A stretch of DNA of 64,000 bases from Gemmobacter caeni (GCF_003054195.1 NZ_QBKP01000009.1:124001-188000); one strand, 5' to 3'. Shown: positions 45,701 to 56,699, numbered from the stretch's first letter. Translations and numbers: made by a program. Notes: generated from the letters alone by a model not told the origin.

Positions 45701-47037
45701 TCAGCGGCCTCCATTTCGGACGCGTGAGGAGGCGAGGTGTGCTTGATGGCGATCGTGACGGTCTTCCCTGTTTCCAGCACCTGCCGGACAATCTCGCTGA
45801 GTACAGCGGATTGCTCTATCGACGTGCCTACCCACGATCCAGCTACGAGCCCGACAAACTCCGAATTGTTGATTCGACGACCGACGTTCTTGAAGGTCAG
45901 AACCTTGCCGCCGCGCGGTCCCTTGAACAGACCAGCGGCATCCGCTCGTTTCCATAAATCGAGAGGCAGATAGATACCCTTGAAGAGTCCCTTGTCGTCG
46001 GGGTTGAAGACGACGCGCGGACAGAACTTTAGGAAAAACGGATTGTCCGAGAAGCGGAACCCATCAGGGTGCTCACCGCTTGGGAGCTTCCTGAGCTCGG
46101 CCAGTAGGGTTTCCATCCGCTGAACTTCGTCGCAGAACTGATCCTTCGCCCGCCAACGAAATTCCACCTCGTCTTCGCGCTTCTCCATCGCCTTGTATTG
46201 GACCATCACGAAGCTGCGGTAGGCTTCGTTGAAGTAGATGAGGTCGGCGCCAGTCTGTTGTTCGAGGGGCAGACGGTTGGCCATGATCACCGTCAACCGC
46301 TTCGACGAATCCTCTTCGCTCGCGAACACCTTCGAGCCGTAGTGGGTGGTCTCGCCCATAGCTTCAAAGCCCGGCACGGTCGAGAAGTCGGACAAAAGCA
46401 TAGCATCTTCCCGAACCTGTGCGCCCGGCAGTCCATCAAGGAAGGATTGCTGTGAAGCGTCCGTCGGGGTCCACGCCAAAAGGTCATCTCGCGACATGCC
46501 AGCAATCTCGAGTGCGAGGCCGAGCGTTTCCTTCTGGTAGGCGAGGTTTTCGCGGGCACGGGGCTCGAGCCGCCGCAGCGCTTGGGCGCGGCGCTCGGAA
46601 TAGCGCGCAAGGCGTGGGCTGACGGTCTCATCGAGTTGCGTGATACGATCAACAAATGCGCCGAGCGACTTTGGTGGGAGCAGGCCGCCTGTTTCCAAGC
46701 GTTGCTTGACGTGCCGGGCAACGCGTATGTCGATACCAGCAAGGATCTCATCGAAGCTCACGGGCCGCTTCAGCGGTTGGAGTTCTTCGAGATTCAGCCG
46801 GACGAGGCCTGTGCCCGCTGACTGTCCTTTTCGTCCGCCGGCGATGTGAGTGATGAAGCCATCCTCGAAGGACGCGAAGACGGCAAGCGGCGCGCGACGG
46901 CTGTGGTCGAAGCGCGGAACAGGTTCCGAGACAAAGGGTTTCGGCGAATAAAACGAACCGCCATGTTCGGCTTCGTTGAGCAGCAACTCTCTCCTTTGCT
47001 TCGGGACCCGAAGAATGTAGCCACCAGCCGCCACCAT
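45697..47037 (-). CDS. Unrecognised protein, partner of the DUF6119 gene, nuclease-like motif
   Basis: A 446-residue protein with no family I recognise. Between residues 265 and 282 it has GADLIYF, 14 residues, then QYK, flanked by hydrophobic strands (SFVMVQYKA). This D-x14-QxK spacing resembles PD-(D/E)xK nuclease cores, though I cannot model the fold. The N-terminus is short and basic; there are no membrane segments. ATG 47037 follows GAAGGA nine bases upstream; ATG 47091 is an alternative. The end overlaps the DUF6119 gene start, so it is the first gene of a two-gene operon. Confidence 0.7.
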   Translation of the reverse strand: MVAAGGYILRVPKQRRELLLNEAEHGGSFYSPKPFVSEPVPRFDHSRRAPLAVFASFEDGFITHIAGGRKGQSAGTGLVRLNLEELQPLKRPVSFDEILAGIDIRVARHVKQRLETGGLLPPKSLGAFVDRITQLDETVSPRLARYSERRAQALRRLEPRARENLAYQKETLGLALEIAGMSRDDLLAWTPTDASQQSFLDGLPGAQVREDAMLLSDFSTVPGFEAMGETTHYGSKVFASEEDSSKRLTVIMANRLPLEQQTGADLIYFNEAYRSFVMVQYKAMEKREDEVEFRWRAKDQFCDEVQRMETLLAELRKLPSGEHPDGFRFSDNPFFLKFCPRVVFNPDDKGLFKGIYLPLDLWKRADAAGLFKGPRGGKVLTFKNVGRRINNSEFVGLVAGSWVGTSIEQSAVLSEIVRQVLETGKTVTIAIKHTSPPHASEMEAAE

Positions 47038-47435
47038 CGTTTTATGTCCTTCTTCGTAGAGCGGGCGCCAAAGCAAAAAACTCCAAAGCATTAAGGCTTA
47101 CGGCTAGCCGGAAAAGACTCGAGATAATAATCCAATAAGCTTGACTTGTATTGATCGCGTCCGCAACTAACTTTGGTCTTCGCGCTCACTCGAAATAATT
47201 TGAAAGTACCCAGGGTCTGCTTTTCGGATGTCGCGTTGCAGAGACTCCGGCTATGGCCAATGTCCGCGATGGGCCGGAGGCGTAGATATTCAAGCGTGCA
47301 GAATCCTCCTTGCCCTGAATAAGTTCCCACCGGGTTTCATACGGATTTTGGCAGTCCGTTCCCACCCTGAACGGGGCAGGTCGGGTCACTCTATGTGCAG
47401 GCCTGATCAGGCGACGATGTCCGCGTCACCCGGCC
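47038..47435. other. Promoter region of the two-gene module and island right edge
   Basis: About 398 bases with no supported gene. It must hold the promoter of the minus-strand two-gene operon, but I see no clear -35/-10 pair. It is AT-rich near 47100-47160, unlike the core genome. No copy of the tRNA-Arg 3' end was found that would mark an attachment site. Confidence 0.4.
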
Positions 47436-47633
47436 TCAGCCGGACCCAAGCGAAAGCAGCGCGCGACGAAATTCCGGCTCGCTTAGCACCACCTCGCCCG
47501 CACCAAGCGCCTCGGCGTGGCTGAGGGCGCGGGCGGTTAGGGTCTGGGCGGTCTCGATGGCGCGGGGCAGGGCAAGGCCCCGCCCGATGGCCGACAACGG
47601 GATGGCTGGCGTTTCGACTTCCATCATCTTCAC
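47436..47633 (-). pseudogene. Fragment of an unrecognised gene
   Basis: A 65-residue frame (MKMMEVETPAIPLSAIGRGL at the start) that stays open for about 30 codons upstream without a start codon, so it looks like the C-terminal piece of a truncated gene. No family recognised. It lies beside the RTX remnant, in a strip of broken genes at the right edge of the island. Confidence 0.35.
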
Positions 47634-47794
47634 CAGAAGTCCGGGGCACTGTCGCCCTTCAAGCGGTTTGCCTTCGAGCTTTGCGACATCATCCGGCGGC
47701 AGCCGCTGCCGGGCCGAGCGCTGGACGCAGCTCGATCGTCAGTTGCTGCGGGATGCGGGGCGTTCGCGCATCCTCGACATGGCGCCGGATGCGG

Positions 47795-47983
47795 ATCGGC
47801 ACCATAGCCGATTTCCGCAATGGCGCGGACCGGATTGATCTTGGGGATGGCCTGCGGTTCTGCGATGTGAACGAGACCTCGATCCCCGGCGTGGTCCGGC
47901 TGACTTTCGACGGGGCGCCGGGGCTGTCGCTCACCGTCATGGGGATCACGGCCGCGCAGCTTGGGGCCGAGGATTTCCTCTGA
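47795..47983 (+). pseudogene. Remnant of an RTX-type calcium-binding protein C-terminus
   Basis: The frame reads GTIADFRNGADRIDLGDG and then VRLTFDGAPGLSLTVMGI, ending LGAEDFL, the usual end of haemolysin-type calcium-binding proteins. The words before it (APDADR) sit in another frame, which indicates a frameshift, and the N-terminal repeats are missing. Only the tail remains. Confidence 0.6.
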
Positions 47984-48007
47984 CAGGCAACCGTTGCCGG
48001 GCGCGGT

Positions 48008-48703
48008 TCAGATCCGCGCCACGAAGGCCCGGGCCAGCATCAGGCCATTGCGGTCAGCCTCAACCCCGACCCGCGCGGCCTCTTGCGGGTGCCGGTCCAG
48101 CCAGCCGGGAGACATGCCTTCCATCACCGCCGGAAATCCGCGCGCCCAGTCAGCCACCACGCCGCGATGCGCCTCGAAATGGAACTGCGTGGCATAGGTG
48201 GCCCGGCCCAGACGAAAGGCTTGCTGCGTGGCACCGGCCGAGCGCGCCAGATGAAGCGCCCCTTCGGGCAGGGTGAAGGTGTCGGAATGCCACTGGAAAC
48301 TGATGAAGCGTTCGGGCAGGCAGCCCAGCACCGGATCGGCGGTTCCCTCCGGGGTCAGTTCGACGCTGCACCAGCCAAATTCCGGCGCCGTTCCGATCCG
48401 GTTCTCCGCCCCGAAACCGCGCGCAAGAAGCTGGCTGCCAAGGCAGATGCCCAGAACGGCGCGATCCGCCCCGGAAAAAGCCCGCATCCGGCGGGCGAGT
48501 TCGGGCAGGTAGGGGTGGCTGTCATCGGCCCGCGCGTGCTGTTCGCCGCCGAAGACGACCAGCGCATCGTAATCGGCGGGATCAGGCAACTGGCCATCGA
48601 CCCAGGGCTTGTAGAGCCCGATCCGCGCCGCGGCCTCGTGCAGGGCGACGCCGACCTGACCGTGATGGGTGACCTTCGTATTCTCGACAATGGCGACGCG
48701 CAT
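48008..48703 (-). CDS. Class I glutamine amidotransferase-like protein
   Basis: A 231-residue GATase1 protein with Cys87 in GICLGSQLL and His185/Glu187 in QFHFEAH, the catalytic triad of this class. It would hydrolyse glutamine or a similar amide; YfeJ/GuaA-like relatives include free-standing enzymes of unknown substrate. The ATG 48703 has GGAGGG upstream. It is transcribed away from guaB. Confidence 0.85.
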   Translation of the reverse strand: MRVAIVENTKVTHHGQVGVALHEAAARIGLYKPWVDGQLPDPADYDALVVFGGEQHARADDSHPYLPELARRMRAFSGADRAVLGICLGSQLLARGFGAENRIGTAPEFGWCSVELTPEGTADPVLGCLPERFISFQWHSDTFTLPEGALHLARSAGATQQAFRLGRATYATQFHFEAHRGVVADWARGFPAVMEGMSPGWLDRHPQEAARVGVEADRNGLMLARAFVARI

Positions 48704-50463
<1,760 letters not shown>

Positions 50464-50464
<1 letters not shown>

Positions 50465-51249
50465 TGCGGGCAACGGGCGATACCCTGCGCTGGGACGGGG
50501 CAGAGCTGATCCGGCTTTATGACGGCGCCGTGCGCTTCGGGCAGGATTTCTTTCCCGACCCGCGCGGCACTGCCTTGCCGGACGAAGTTGTCCTGCCGGT
50601 GCAGGCCTATCTGCTGCGTCGTCCGGGTGCCGCGCCGCTGCTGATCGATACCGGCTCGGGCGCGCTATATGGCGACAAAGGCGGGCGTGTGGCCAGGGCG
50701 TTGGCCGCGCTGGGGCTGGCACCGGATGATATCGGCGATCTGGTCCTCACCCATCTGCATGGCGATCATTGCGGTGGGCTGCTGAGCGATGGATATTCCG
50801 CTTCCCGGCTGCATGTCGGAGCGGTGGAAGCCGATTACTGGGCCGCACAGGATCATGCAGCCTCGGGTCGTGTGCTGGCGGAAAACGCCAGCCGCATTCG
50901 CCGCGCGCAGGACGGCGAGGAAATTGCGCCCGGTGTCCGGGCCTGGGGCTTGCCCGGCCATACGCCCGGTCAGATCGGGCTGGTGATCGATGATCGCGTG
51001 GCGGTGGTGGGCGACATGCTGCACCGCGCCGATATCCAGCTTGCCGATCCGCGGATCGCCACCAAATTCGACGTCGACCCGGCGCAGGCGGTGGCGACCC
51101 GTCTCGCCGCGCTGGAGCGGATCGCTGCGGAAGGCTGGGTTTTCTGCGCCGGTCACGCGCGTCTGCCGGGGCAGGAGGAAGGCGCAACGGGCCAGCCCTT
51201 CCTGCGGCTGCAACGTGCCGGAACAGGCTGGCAGGCGGTGGCGGCATGA
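50464..51249 (+). CDS. MBL-fold metallo-hydrolase
   Basis: A 261-residue metallo-beta-lactamase-fold enzyme. The metal-binding motif THLHGDHCGG (about residues 97-106) and the later GHTPGQIGL and CAGHARLPG carry the zinc-binding His and Asp. Substrate unknown. The start overlaps the guaB stop by one base and the end overlaps the methylase gene by four, so it is in a guaB operon. Confidence 0.88.
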
Positions 51250-52394
51250 CGCCTGCCGCCCGCCTCTCTGCTGCCATCGGCATTCTGGATCGTATTCTGG
51301 CGGGCTCACCCGCCGAACAGACGCTGACAAACTGGGGCCGAGCCTCGCGTTTTGCCGGATCTGGCGACCGGAATGCGGTGCGTGATCTGGTGTTCGACGC
51401 GCTGCGCTGTCGGCGGAGTTTCGCCGCGCTCGGTGGCGGTGAGACCGGGCGCGGGCTGATCCTCGGCGGCTTGCGTTCGGCAGGGCAAGACCCCGAGAGT
51501 TTTTTCAGCGGCGAGGGCCATGCGCCCGCGCCGCTGACATCGGCGGATGCGGGCCAGACGCCCGAAGGTTATGCCGCGCACGATCTGCCTGACTGGCTCG
51601 GCCCCCGGATGGAACAGGATCTGGGCACCGATTTCCGGGCAATTGCCGAAGCCCTGCGCCACCGTGCGCCCGTGTTCCTGCGGGTGAATACCGCACGCTG
51701 TGCGCTCTCTGACGCGCAGGCTGCGCTGGCGGCTGAGGGGATCGAAACCGTCCCGCATCCGCTGTCGCCCACCGCACTGCAAGTGACGGGCGGCGCCCGC
51801 AAGGTGGCCGGATCGGCCGCCTATGCCGATGGGATTGTGGAGTTGCAGGATGCCGCTTCGCAGGCGGTGGTGGATGCGCTGCCGCTGGCGGATGGCCAGC
51901 GCGTGCTTGAATATTGCGCGGGCGGCGGCGGCAAGACTCTGGCCATGGCGGCGCGGGCGCGGCTGAAGCTGTTTGCCCATGACGCCGATCCGCGCCGGAT
52001 GCGCGACCTGCCCGCGCGGGCGAAACGTGCCGGAGCGCGCGTGACGCTGACCGAGGCGCCGCAGGGTCCTTTTGATCTTGTCCTCGCCGATGCGCCCTGT
52101 TCCGGTTCCGGCAGCTGGCGCCGCGCGCCCGAGGGCAAGTGGCTGCTGACGCCCGATCGGCTTGCTGGAGTGATCGCGGTGCAGGAGCAGATTCTTGACC
52201 GTATCGCCACACTGGTCGCGCCCGGTGGTGTGCTGGCCTATGCCACCTGTTCGCTGCTGCGGGCCGAAAACGAGGCCCAGATCGCTGCGTTTCAGGCCAG
52301 ATCACCGGGTTGGAGCCTCGCGAGCCAGCGCCGCCTGACCCCGCTGGATGGTGGCGATGGCTTCTTCGTCGCCGTGCTGCGGCGCGATCAGTAA
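51246..52394 (+). CDS. RsmB-like rRNA (cytosine-5) methyltransferase
   Basis: A 382-residue SAM-dependent RNA C5-methylase of the RsmB/NOP2 group. The two catalytic Cys are in DAPCSGSGSW and YATCSLLR (motifs IV and VI), and the SAM loop is CAGGGGKTLAMA. The N-terminal NusB-like part is shorter than in E. coli RsmB. It follows the MBL gene by a four-base overlap. Confidence 0.9.
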   Translation: MTPAARLSAAIGILDRILAGSPAEQTLTNWGRASRFAGSGDRNAVRDLVFDALRCRRSFAALGGGETGRGLILGGLRSAGQDPESFFSGEGHAPAPLTSADAGQTPEGYAAHDLPDWLGPRMEQDLGTDFRAIAEALRHRAPVFLRVNTARCALSDAQAALAAEGIETVPHPLSPTALQVTGGARKVAGSAAYADGIVELQDAASQAVVDALPLADGQRVLEYCAGGGGKTLAMAARARLKLFAHDADPRRMRDLPARAKRAGARVTLTEAPQGPFDLVLADAPCSGSGSWRRAPEGKWLLTPDRLAGVIAVQEQILDRIATLVAPGGVLAYATCSLLRAENEAQIAAFQARSPGWSLASQRRLTPLDGGDGFFVAVLRRDQ

Positions 52395-52430
52395 AGCTCG
52401 AAACAAAGAGCTGTGGGAGGCCGACGTCGG

Positions 52431-52445
52431 TTAAGCGGCGGTTAA
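52431..52445 (+). promoter_or_regulatory. CtrA-type binding site upstream of cckA
   Basis: TTAA (52431-52434), seven bases GCGGCGG, TTAA (52442-52445): the full TTAA-N7-TTAA consensus of the alphaproteobacterial regulator CtrA. It lies 46 bases before the cckA start codon. Confidence 0.6.
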
Positions 52446-52490
52446 CCTTTTCCCTGCCGAATGGTGCCAGACGATTCCCGGAGAGGGCGG

Positions 52491-54812
52491 ATGGTGGACA
52501 GGAACCTTGTGGGCGCAGGCATCTCGCGGCGTCCACTGGCCGAAACGGTGACGGCCTTCGCGCAAAGGCTGGGCCAGGGGGCCTGGCTTCTGCTGGCCGC
52601 GGCACTGGGCTGCGCGGTGACGGTCGCTCTGGCGCCGCCGGGGCAGAACCGGCTGATTGCCGCCAGTGTCGGCATGACGCTCTGCCTGCTGGTCCTTGGC
52701 CTGCGCGGCATAACCCTGGCGCAGGCGCTGCGCCTGCGTCGGCTGGAACGCGATCTGGGCCTGCTGATGGGGCAGGATGCGACCCCATGTTTTTCCACGG
52801 ACGGCGTGGGTGTGATCCGTTTTCAGAATGCCGCCGCGCGGGCCAGATTTGGACCCCGCGACGGGACCACGCTGATGGCCTCGCTTCAGGATCACTTCGT
52901 CAGCCCGGCTTCGGTGCTTTATCGGCTGCAAAGCCGCGCCATGAACGGCGGCGCCGCGCGCGAGGATGTGGTGACCCGCAATGCCCATACCCGGCTCAGT
53001 TGTCACCGGATCGGTCCCACAATGTTCCTGTGGCGGCTGGAGGAATTTCTGGATCGCACGGGCGTCGGTCGTGGTGCTGAAACGCTCAGCCTTCCCATGC
53101 TGGTGGCAAACAAGGCCGGGGTAATCCTGTTCAGCAACGAGGCGATGCGGCGGCTCGCGGGCGGGCGCCCCCGGCATCTGGACCGGATTTTTACCACCAC
53201 GCGCCTGCGCAGCGGCGAGGAGATCGAGGTTGACGGGGCGGACGGCAAGATCCGGGCCATTCTGGCCGAGATCGAGGGGCCGGGCGAACGGCGTGAGATC
53301 TATCTTCTGCCGATGCCGGGACAGGCCGAACTGACATCAACCGATTTCGAAACGGTCCCCGTGGCCCTTCTGAAATTCGCGGCGGACGGGGCCCTCATGT
53401 CCGCCAATCGCGCGGCGCGCGAGGCGATCGGGCTGGCACCCGATCAGGATATCAGTATTGCCGACCTGTTCGAGGGGCTGGGACGTCCGGTCACCGACTG
53501 GCTGGCCGACGTCATGGCAGAGCGTGTGCCATCGGGGGCCGAGGTGTTGCGGCTTGGCACGGCAGAGACAGACCGTTTTTTCCAGATCACATTACGTCGC
53601 ATCGTCGAAGGCGGCAGACCACTGGCATTGGCTGTCCTGACCGATGCAACCGCGCTCAAAACCTTGGAAGCCCAGTTTGTCCAGAGCCAGAAAATGCAGG
53701 CCATCGGACAACTCGCCGGGGGGATTGCCCATGATTTCAACAATCTGCTGACCGCGATATCCGGGCATTGCGATCTTCTGCTGTTGCGGCATGACTGCGC
53801 CGATCCCGAATATGCCGATCTGGTGCAGATCCATCAGAACGCGAACCGTGCGGCGAGTCTGGTCGGTCAGTTACTGGCCTTCTCGCGTAAACAGACCCTG
53901 AAGCCAGAGCGGCTGGACCTGCAGGAACTGCTTTCTGACCTGACGCATTTGCTCAACCGGCTGGTTGGTGAACGGATCAGTCTGAGCCTGGCCCATGCAC
54001 CGGACCTCGGCCCGATCCGGGCCGACAAGCGCCAGTTGGAGCAGGTACTGATGAATCTTGTCGTCAATGCGCGGGATGCCATGCCGGACGGTGGAACGAT
54101 CCGTATCGAGACCGAGGCGTTGACCCTGAAAGAAGAGCTTCGGCGCGACCGCGCCGTGGTTCCGCCTGGCGACTATGCCGTGATCCGTGTGCTCGATACC
54201 GGCTGCGGCATATCGCCAGAGAGGTTGCAGAAAGTTTTTGAGCCCTTCTACACAACCAAGCGGGTCGGCGAGGGGACGGGGCTTGGCCTCTCTACGGCCT
54301 ATGGAATCGTCAAACAGTCCGGTGGCTTCATCTTCGTGGACAGCGAAGTCGGCCACGGCACCGTGTTCCATCTCTATTTCCCGATCAATTCCGCCGGGAG
54401 CACGGTACAGAAAACAGCACCTTCTCGTCGTAATCCGGCCCGGTTGGGGGAAGGGGTGGTCCTGCTGGTCGAGGACGAGGCCCCGGTGCGTGCTTTTGCG
54501 AGCCGCGCGCTTCGCCTGCGCGGCTATACGGTGCTTGAGGCCGACAGCGCCGAAGCTGCCCTCAAAACGCTGGAAGACCCGGCGGTGAATGTCGATATCT
54601 TCGTGACCGACGTGGTGATGCCCGGGATGGACGGGCCAAGCTGGGTCCGGCAGGCACTGGAAACGCGGCCGAATGTGCGGGTGGTCTTTGTGTCCGGCTA
54701 TGCCGAAGATTGCCTGTCACAGTCGCAGGCGCGCATCCCAAATTCGGTATTCCTTCCGAAACCCTTCTCGCTCAGCGATCTGACCGATACGGTGCAGCAG
54801 CAGTTGCACTGA
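52491..54812 (+). CDS. cckA: Hybrid histidine kinase CckA
   Basis: A 773-residue hybrid kinase. Two N-terminal membrane helices (about residues 30-75) are followed by PAS-like regions, a HisKA domain with His414 in GGIAHDFNNLL, a HATPase domain (NARDAMPDGG, DTGCGI, GTGLGLST) and a C-terminal receiver with Asp707 in TDVVMPGMDG. This layout and the recA-alaS neighbourhood fit CckA, which feeds phosphate through ChpT to CtrA, and in Rhodobacter influences GTA release. The start ATG 52491 follows GGAGAGGG. Confidence 0.92.
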   Translation: MVDRNLVGAGISRRPLAETVTAFAQRLGQGAWLLLAAALGCAVTVALAPPGQNRLIAASVGMTLCLLVLGLRGITLAQALRLRRLERDLGLLMGQDATPCFSTDGVGVIRFQNAAARARFGPRDGTTLMASLQDHFVSPASVLYRLQSRAMNGGAAREDVVTRNAHTRLSCHRIGPTMFLWRLEEFLDRTGVGRGAETLSLPMLVANKAGVILFSNEAMRRLAGGRPRHLDRIFTTTRLRSGEEIEVDGADGKIRAILAEIEGPGERREIYLLPMPGQAELTSTDFETVPVALLKFAADGALMSANRAAREAIGLAPDQDISIADLFEGLGRPVTDWLADVMAERVPSGAEVLRLGTAETDRFFQITLRRIVEGGRPLALAVLTDATALKTLEAQFVQSQKMQAIGQLAGGIAHDFNNLLTAISGHCDLLLLRHDCADPEYADLVQIHQNANRAASLVGQLLAFSRKQTLKPERLDLQELLSDLTHLLNRLVGERISLSLAHAPDLGPIRADKRQLEQVLMNLVVNARDAMPDGGTIRIETEALTLKEELRRDRAVVPPGDYAVIRVLDTGCGISPERLQKVFEPFYTTKRVGEGTGLGLSTAYGIVKQSGGFIFVDSEVGHGTVFHLYFPINSAGSTVQKTAPSRRNPARLGEGVVLLVEDEAPVRAFASRALRLRGYTVLEADSAEAALKTLEDPAVNVDIFVTDVVMPGMDGPSWVRQALETRPNVRVVFVSGYAEDCLSQSQARIPNSVFLPKPFSLSDLTDTVQQQLH

Positions 54813-54824
54813 AATATCGGGTGC

Positions 54825-55424
54825 TTAGCCCTGGCTGGCGACAGTGTCGTATAGCTCGAACTCCATGGCGGCGACCTTGCGCAGCAGCTTTTCGGTTGCA
54901 GGGTCCAGCCCGAGTTCCATGACGGGCGAGACATTCAGCCTGGGCAGAAGGATCTCACAGTTCAGCCGGTCCTCCAGAAACTGGATCAGATCCTCGATCC
55001 TCTCATAGCGGAACAGTCGGGTCAGACCCTTTTCATTCTTCGGCGCCAGAAACTGCGACTGCGCGCCGACGGCGGCATAGGCGGGTGGGGCATCGGAGCA
55101 ATAGTCGCGAACAAACTGATCAAAACTGATCCCGGCGGTGCTTTTCGCCGCGTCGCCAATATCCTCGCGCTGACGATAGCGATACCAGCTTCCAAGCCAG
55201 TCCAGAGGCTCCCGGATCGTCGCGATCACGTCGAACGGCGCCCCCGCGGCGCTTTCCAGCCAGGGTCCGATAAAGCGGTGATATTTGCGGAGGTTCGCAT
55301 GTTTCAATTGCGGGGGCCGCTGAATCGCCAGATGAGCAAGCGATTCGAGCGCGGCCTCGATAGCGGTGGTCCCTGTCTTGGGCGTCGCCAGCATGGTCAG
55401 TCGCTGGTGCCAGAAAACGAGCAT
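54825..55424 (-). CDS. Sulfotransferase-family protein
   Basis: A 199-residue PAPS-dependent sulfotransferase-like protein. The 5'-phosphosulfate loop is ATPKTGTTAIEAAL (about residues 13-26) and the 3'-phosphate-binding part is VIATIREPLDWLGSWYRYRQ. It ends in a helical C-terminus. Substrate unknown; polysaccharide or a lipid is likely. It converges on cckA. A CtrA-like TTAA-N7-TTTA sequence precedes it on its strand. Confidence 0.85.
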   Translation of the reverse strand: MLVFWHQRLTMLATPKTGTTAIEAALESLAHLAIQRPPQLKHANLRKYHRFIGPWLESAAGAPFDVIATIREPLDWLGSWYRYRQREDIGDAAKSTAGISFDQFVRDYCSDAPPAYAAVGAQSQFLAPKNEKGLTRLFRYERIEDLIQFLEDRLNCEILLPRLNVSPVMELGLDPATEKLLRKVAAMEFELYDTVASQG

Positions 55425-55553
55425 TCCTGCCTCTTTTTTACATCGGGATGCCTCTGACCCCGCCCTTGTAAACTATCTCTTAACCCGAATGGGAAAAAGC
55501 TGATTTTACGGAAGAGACAGAAGATTTGTTCTTGTTTTGATCTGGAAAATCTG

Positions 55554-55568
55554 GAACAAGAGGGGAAC
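55554..55568 (+). promoter_or_regulatory. SOS box (LexA site) upstream of recA
   Basis: GAAC (55554-55557), seven bases, GAAC (55565-55568): the alphaproteobacterial LexA consensus GTTC-N7-GTTC in reverse. It lies 61 bases before the recA start. A one-mismatch GTTC-N7-GATC lies about 25 bases upstream. Confidence 0.8.
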
Positions 55569-55628
55569 AAGCTGCAAAGCGCCCGCACATTGCCCAGACC
55601 GTGCGGCTATGGGATAAGGACCGAAGAA

Positions 55629-56699
55629 ATGGCAACGGCAACCCTGCTCGATCTGAACGGAAAGCGCGATATGGACAAGCAGAAGGCGCTCGAAAGTGCG
55701 CTGGCACAAATTGAACGGCAGTTCGGCAAGGGCTCGATCATGAAGCTCGGTGCCGAGAACCCGGCGATGGAGATCGAGGCGACCTCGACCGGCTCGCTGG
55801 GGCTGGATATCGCGCTGGGGATCGGCGGGCTGCCGAAAGGCCGCATTGTCGAAATCTATGGGCCTGAAAGCTCCGGCAAGACCACGCTGACCCTGCATGT
55901 GGTGGCGGAAGAGCAGAAGAAGGGTGGGGTTTGTGCCTTTGTCGATGCCGAGCATGCACTGGACCCAAGCTACGCGCGTAAGCTGGGTGTTAATCTTGAT
56001 GAACTTCTGATCAGCCAGCCCGACACCGGCGAACAGGCGCTGGAGATCGTGGATACGCTGGTGCGTTCCGGCGCCGTCAGTCTCGTGGTGGTCGACTCGG
56101 TCGCGGCGCTGACCCCGAAGGCCGAGATTGAGGGCGACATGGGTGACGCCACAGTTGGCGCGCAGGCCCGCCTGATGAGCCAGGCGATGCGCAAGCTGAC
56201 CGCCTCGATTGGCCGCTCGAACTGCATGGTAATTTTCATTAACCAGATCCGTATGAAAATCGGCGTGATGTTCGGCAATCCCGAAACCACCACCGGCGGT
56301 CATGCGCTGAAGTTCTACGCCAGCGTTCGTCTGGATATCCGCCGCATCGGTGCGATCAAGGAGCGCGACGAGGTGGTGGGCAACTCAACTCGTGTGAAGG
56401 TGGTGAAGAACAAGGTGGCCCCGCCGTTCAAGCAGGTTGAATTCGACATCATGTATGGTGAGGGGATCTCGAAAACCGGCGAGCTGATCGACATCGGCGT
56501 CAAGGCCGGCGTGGTCGAGAAATCGGGTTCGTGGTATTCCTATGGGGATGAGCGCATCGGCCAGGGGCGTGAGAATGCCAAGAATTTTCTGAAGGCCAAT
56601 CCCACCGTCGCCATGGAAATCGAAGACAAGATCCGTGCCGCCAACGGGCTCGATTTCCACATGTCAGAGCCCGGCTCGGAAGACGTTGTGGATATGTGA
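55629..56699 (+). CDS. recA: Recombinase RecA
   Basis: A 356-residue RecA. Walker [10 protein letters not shown] (78-86), the MAW motif and the loop [17 protein letters not shown] are present. It catalyses strand exchange and triggers LexA self-cleavage in the cytoplasm. It is preceded by an SOS box, ends in an intrinsic terminator, and is followed by alaS, the usual order. ATG 55629 ([11 protein letters not shown]) is preferred over the upstream frame start because it matches the family N-terminus. Confidence 0.98.
   Translation: MATATLLDLNGKRDMDKQKALESALAQIERQFGKGSIMKLGAENPAMEIEATSTGSLGLDIALGIGGLPKGRIVEIYGPESSGKTTLTLHVVAEEQKKGGVCAFVDAEHALDPSYARKLGVNLDELLISQPDTGEQALEIVDTLVRSGAVSLVVVDSVAALTPKAEIEGDMGDATVGAQARLMSQAMRKLTASIGRSNCMVIFINQIRMKIGVMFGNPETTTGGHALKFYASVRLDIRRIGAIKERDEVVGNSTRVKVVKNKVAPPFKQVEFDIMYGEGISKTGELIDIGVKAGVVEKSGSWYSYGDERIGQGRENAKNFLKANPTVAMEIEDKIRAANGLDFHMSEPGSEDVVDM

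Noticed and set aside
39745-48000. A copy of the tRNA-Arg 3' end that would mark an attachment site
   Set aside because: Read by eye, no repeat of about 15 bases or more of the tRNA 3' end was found in the island or at its right edge.
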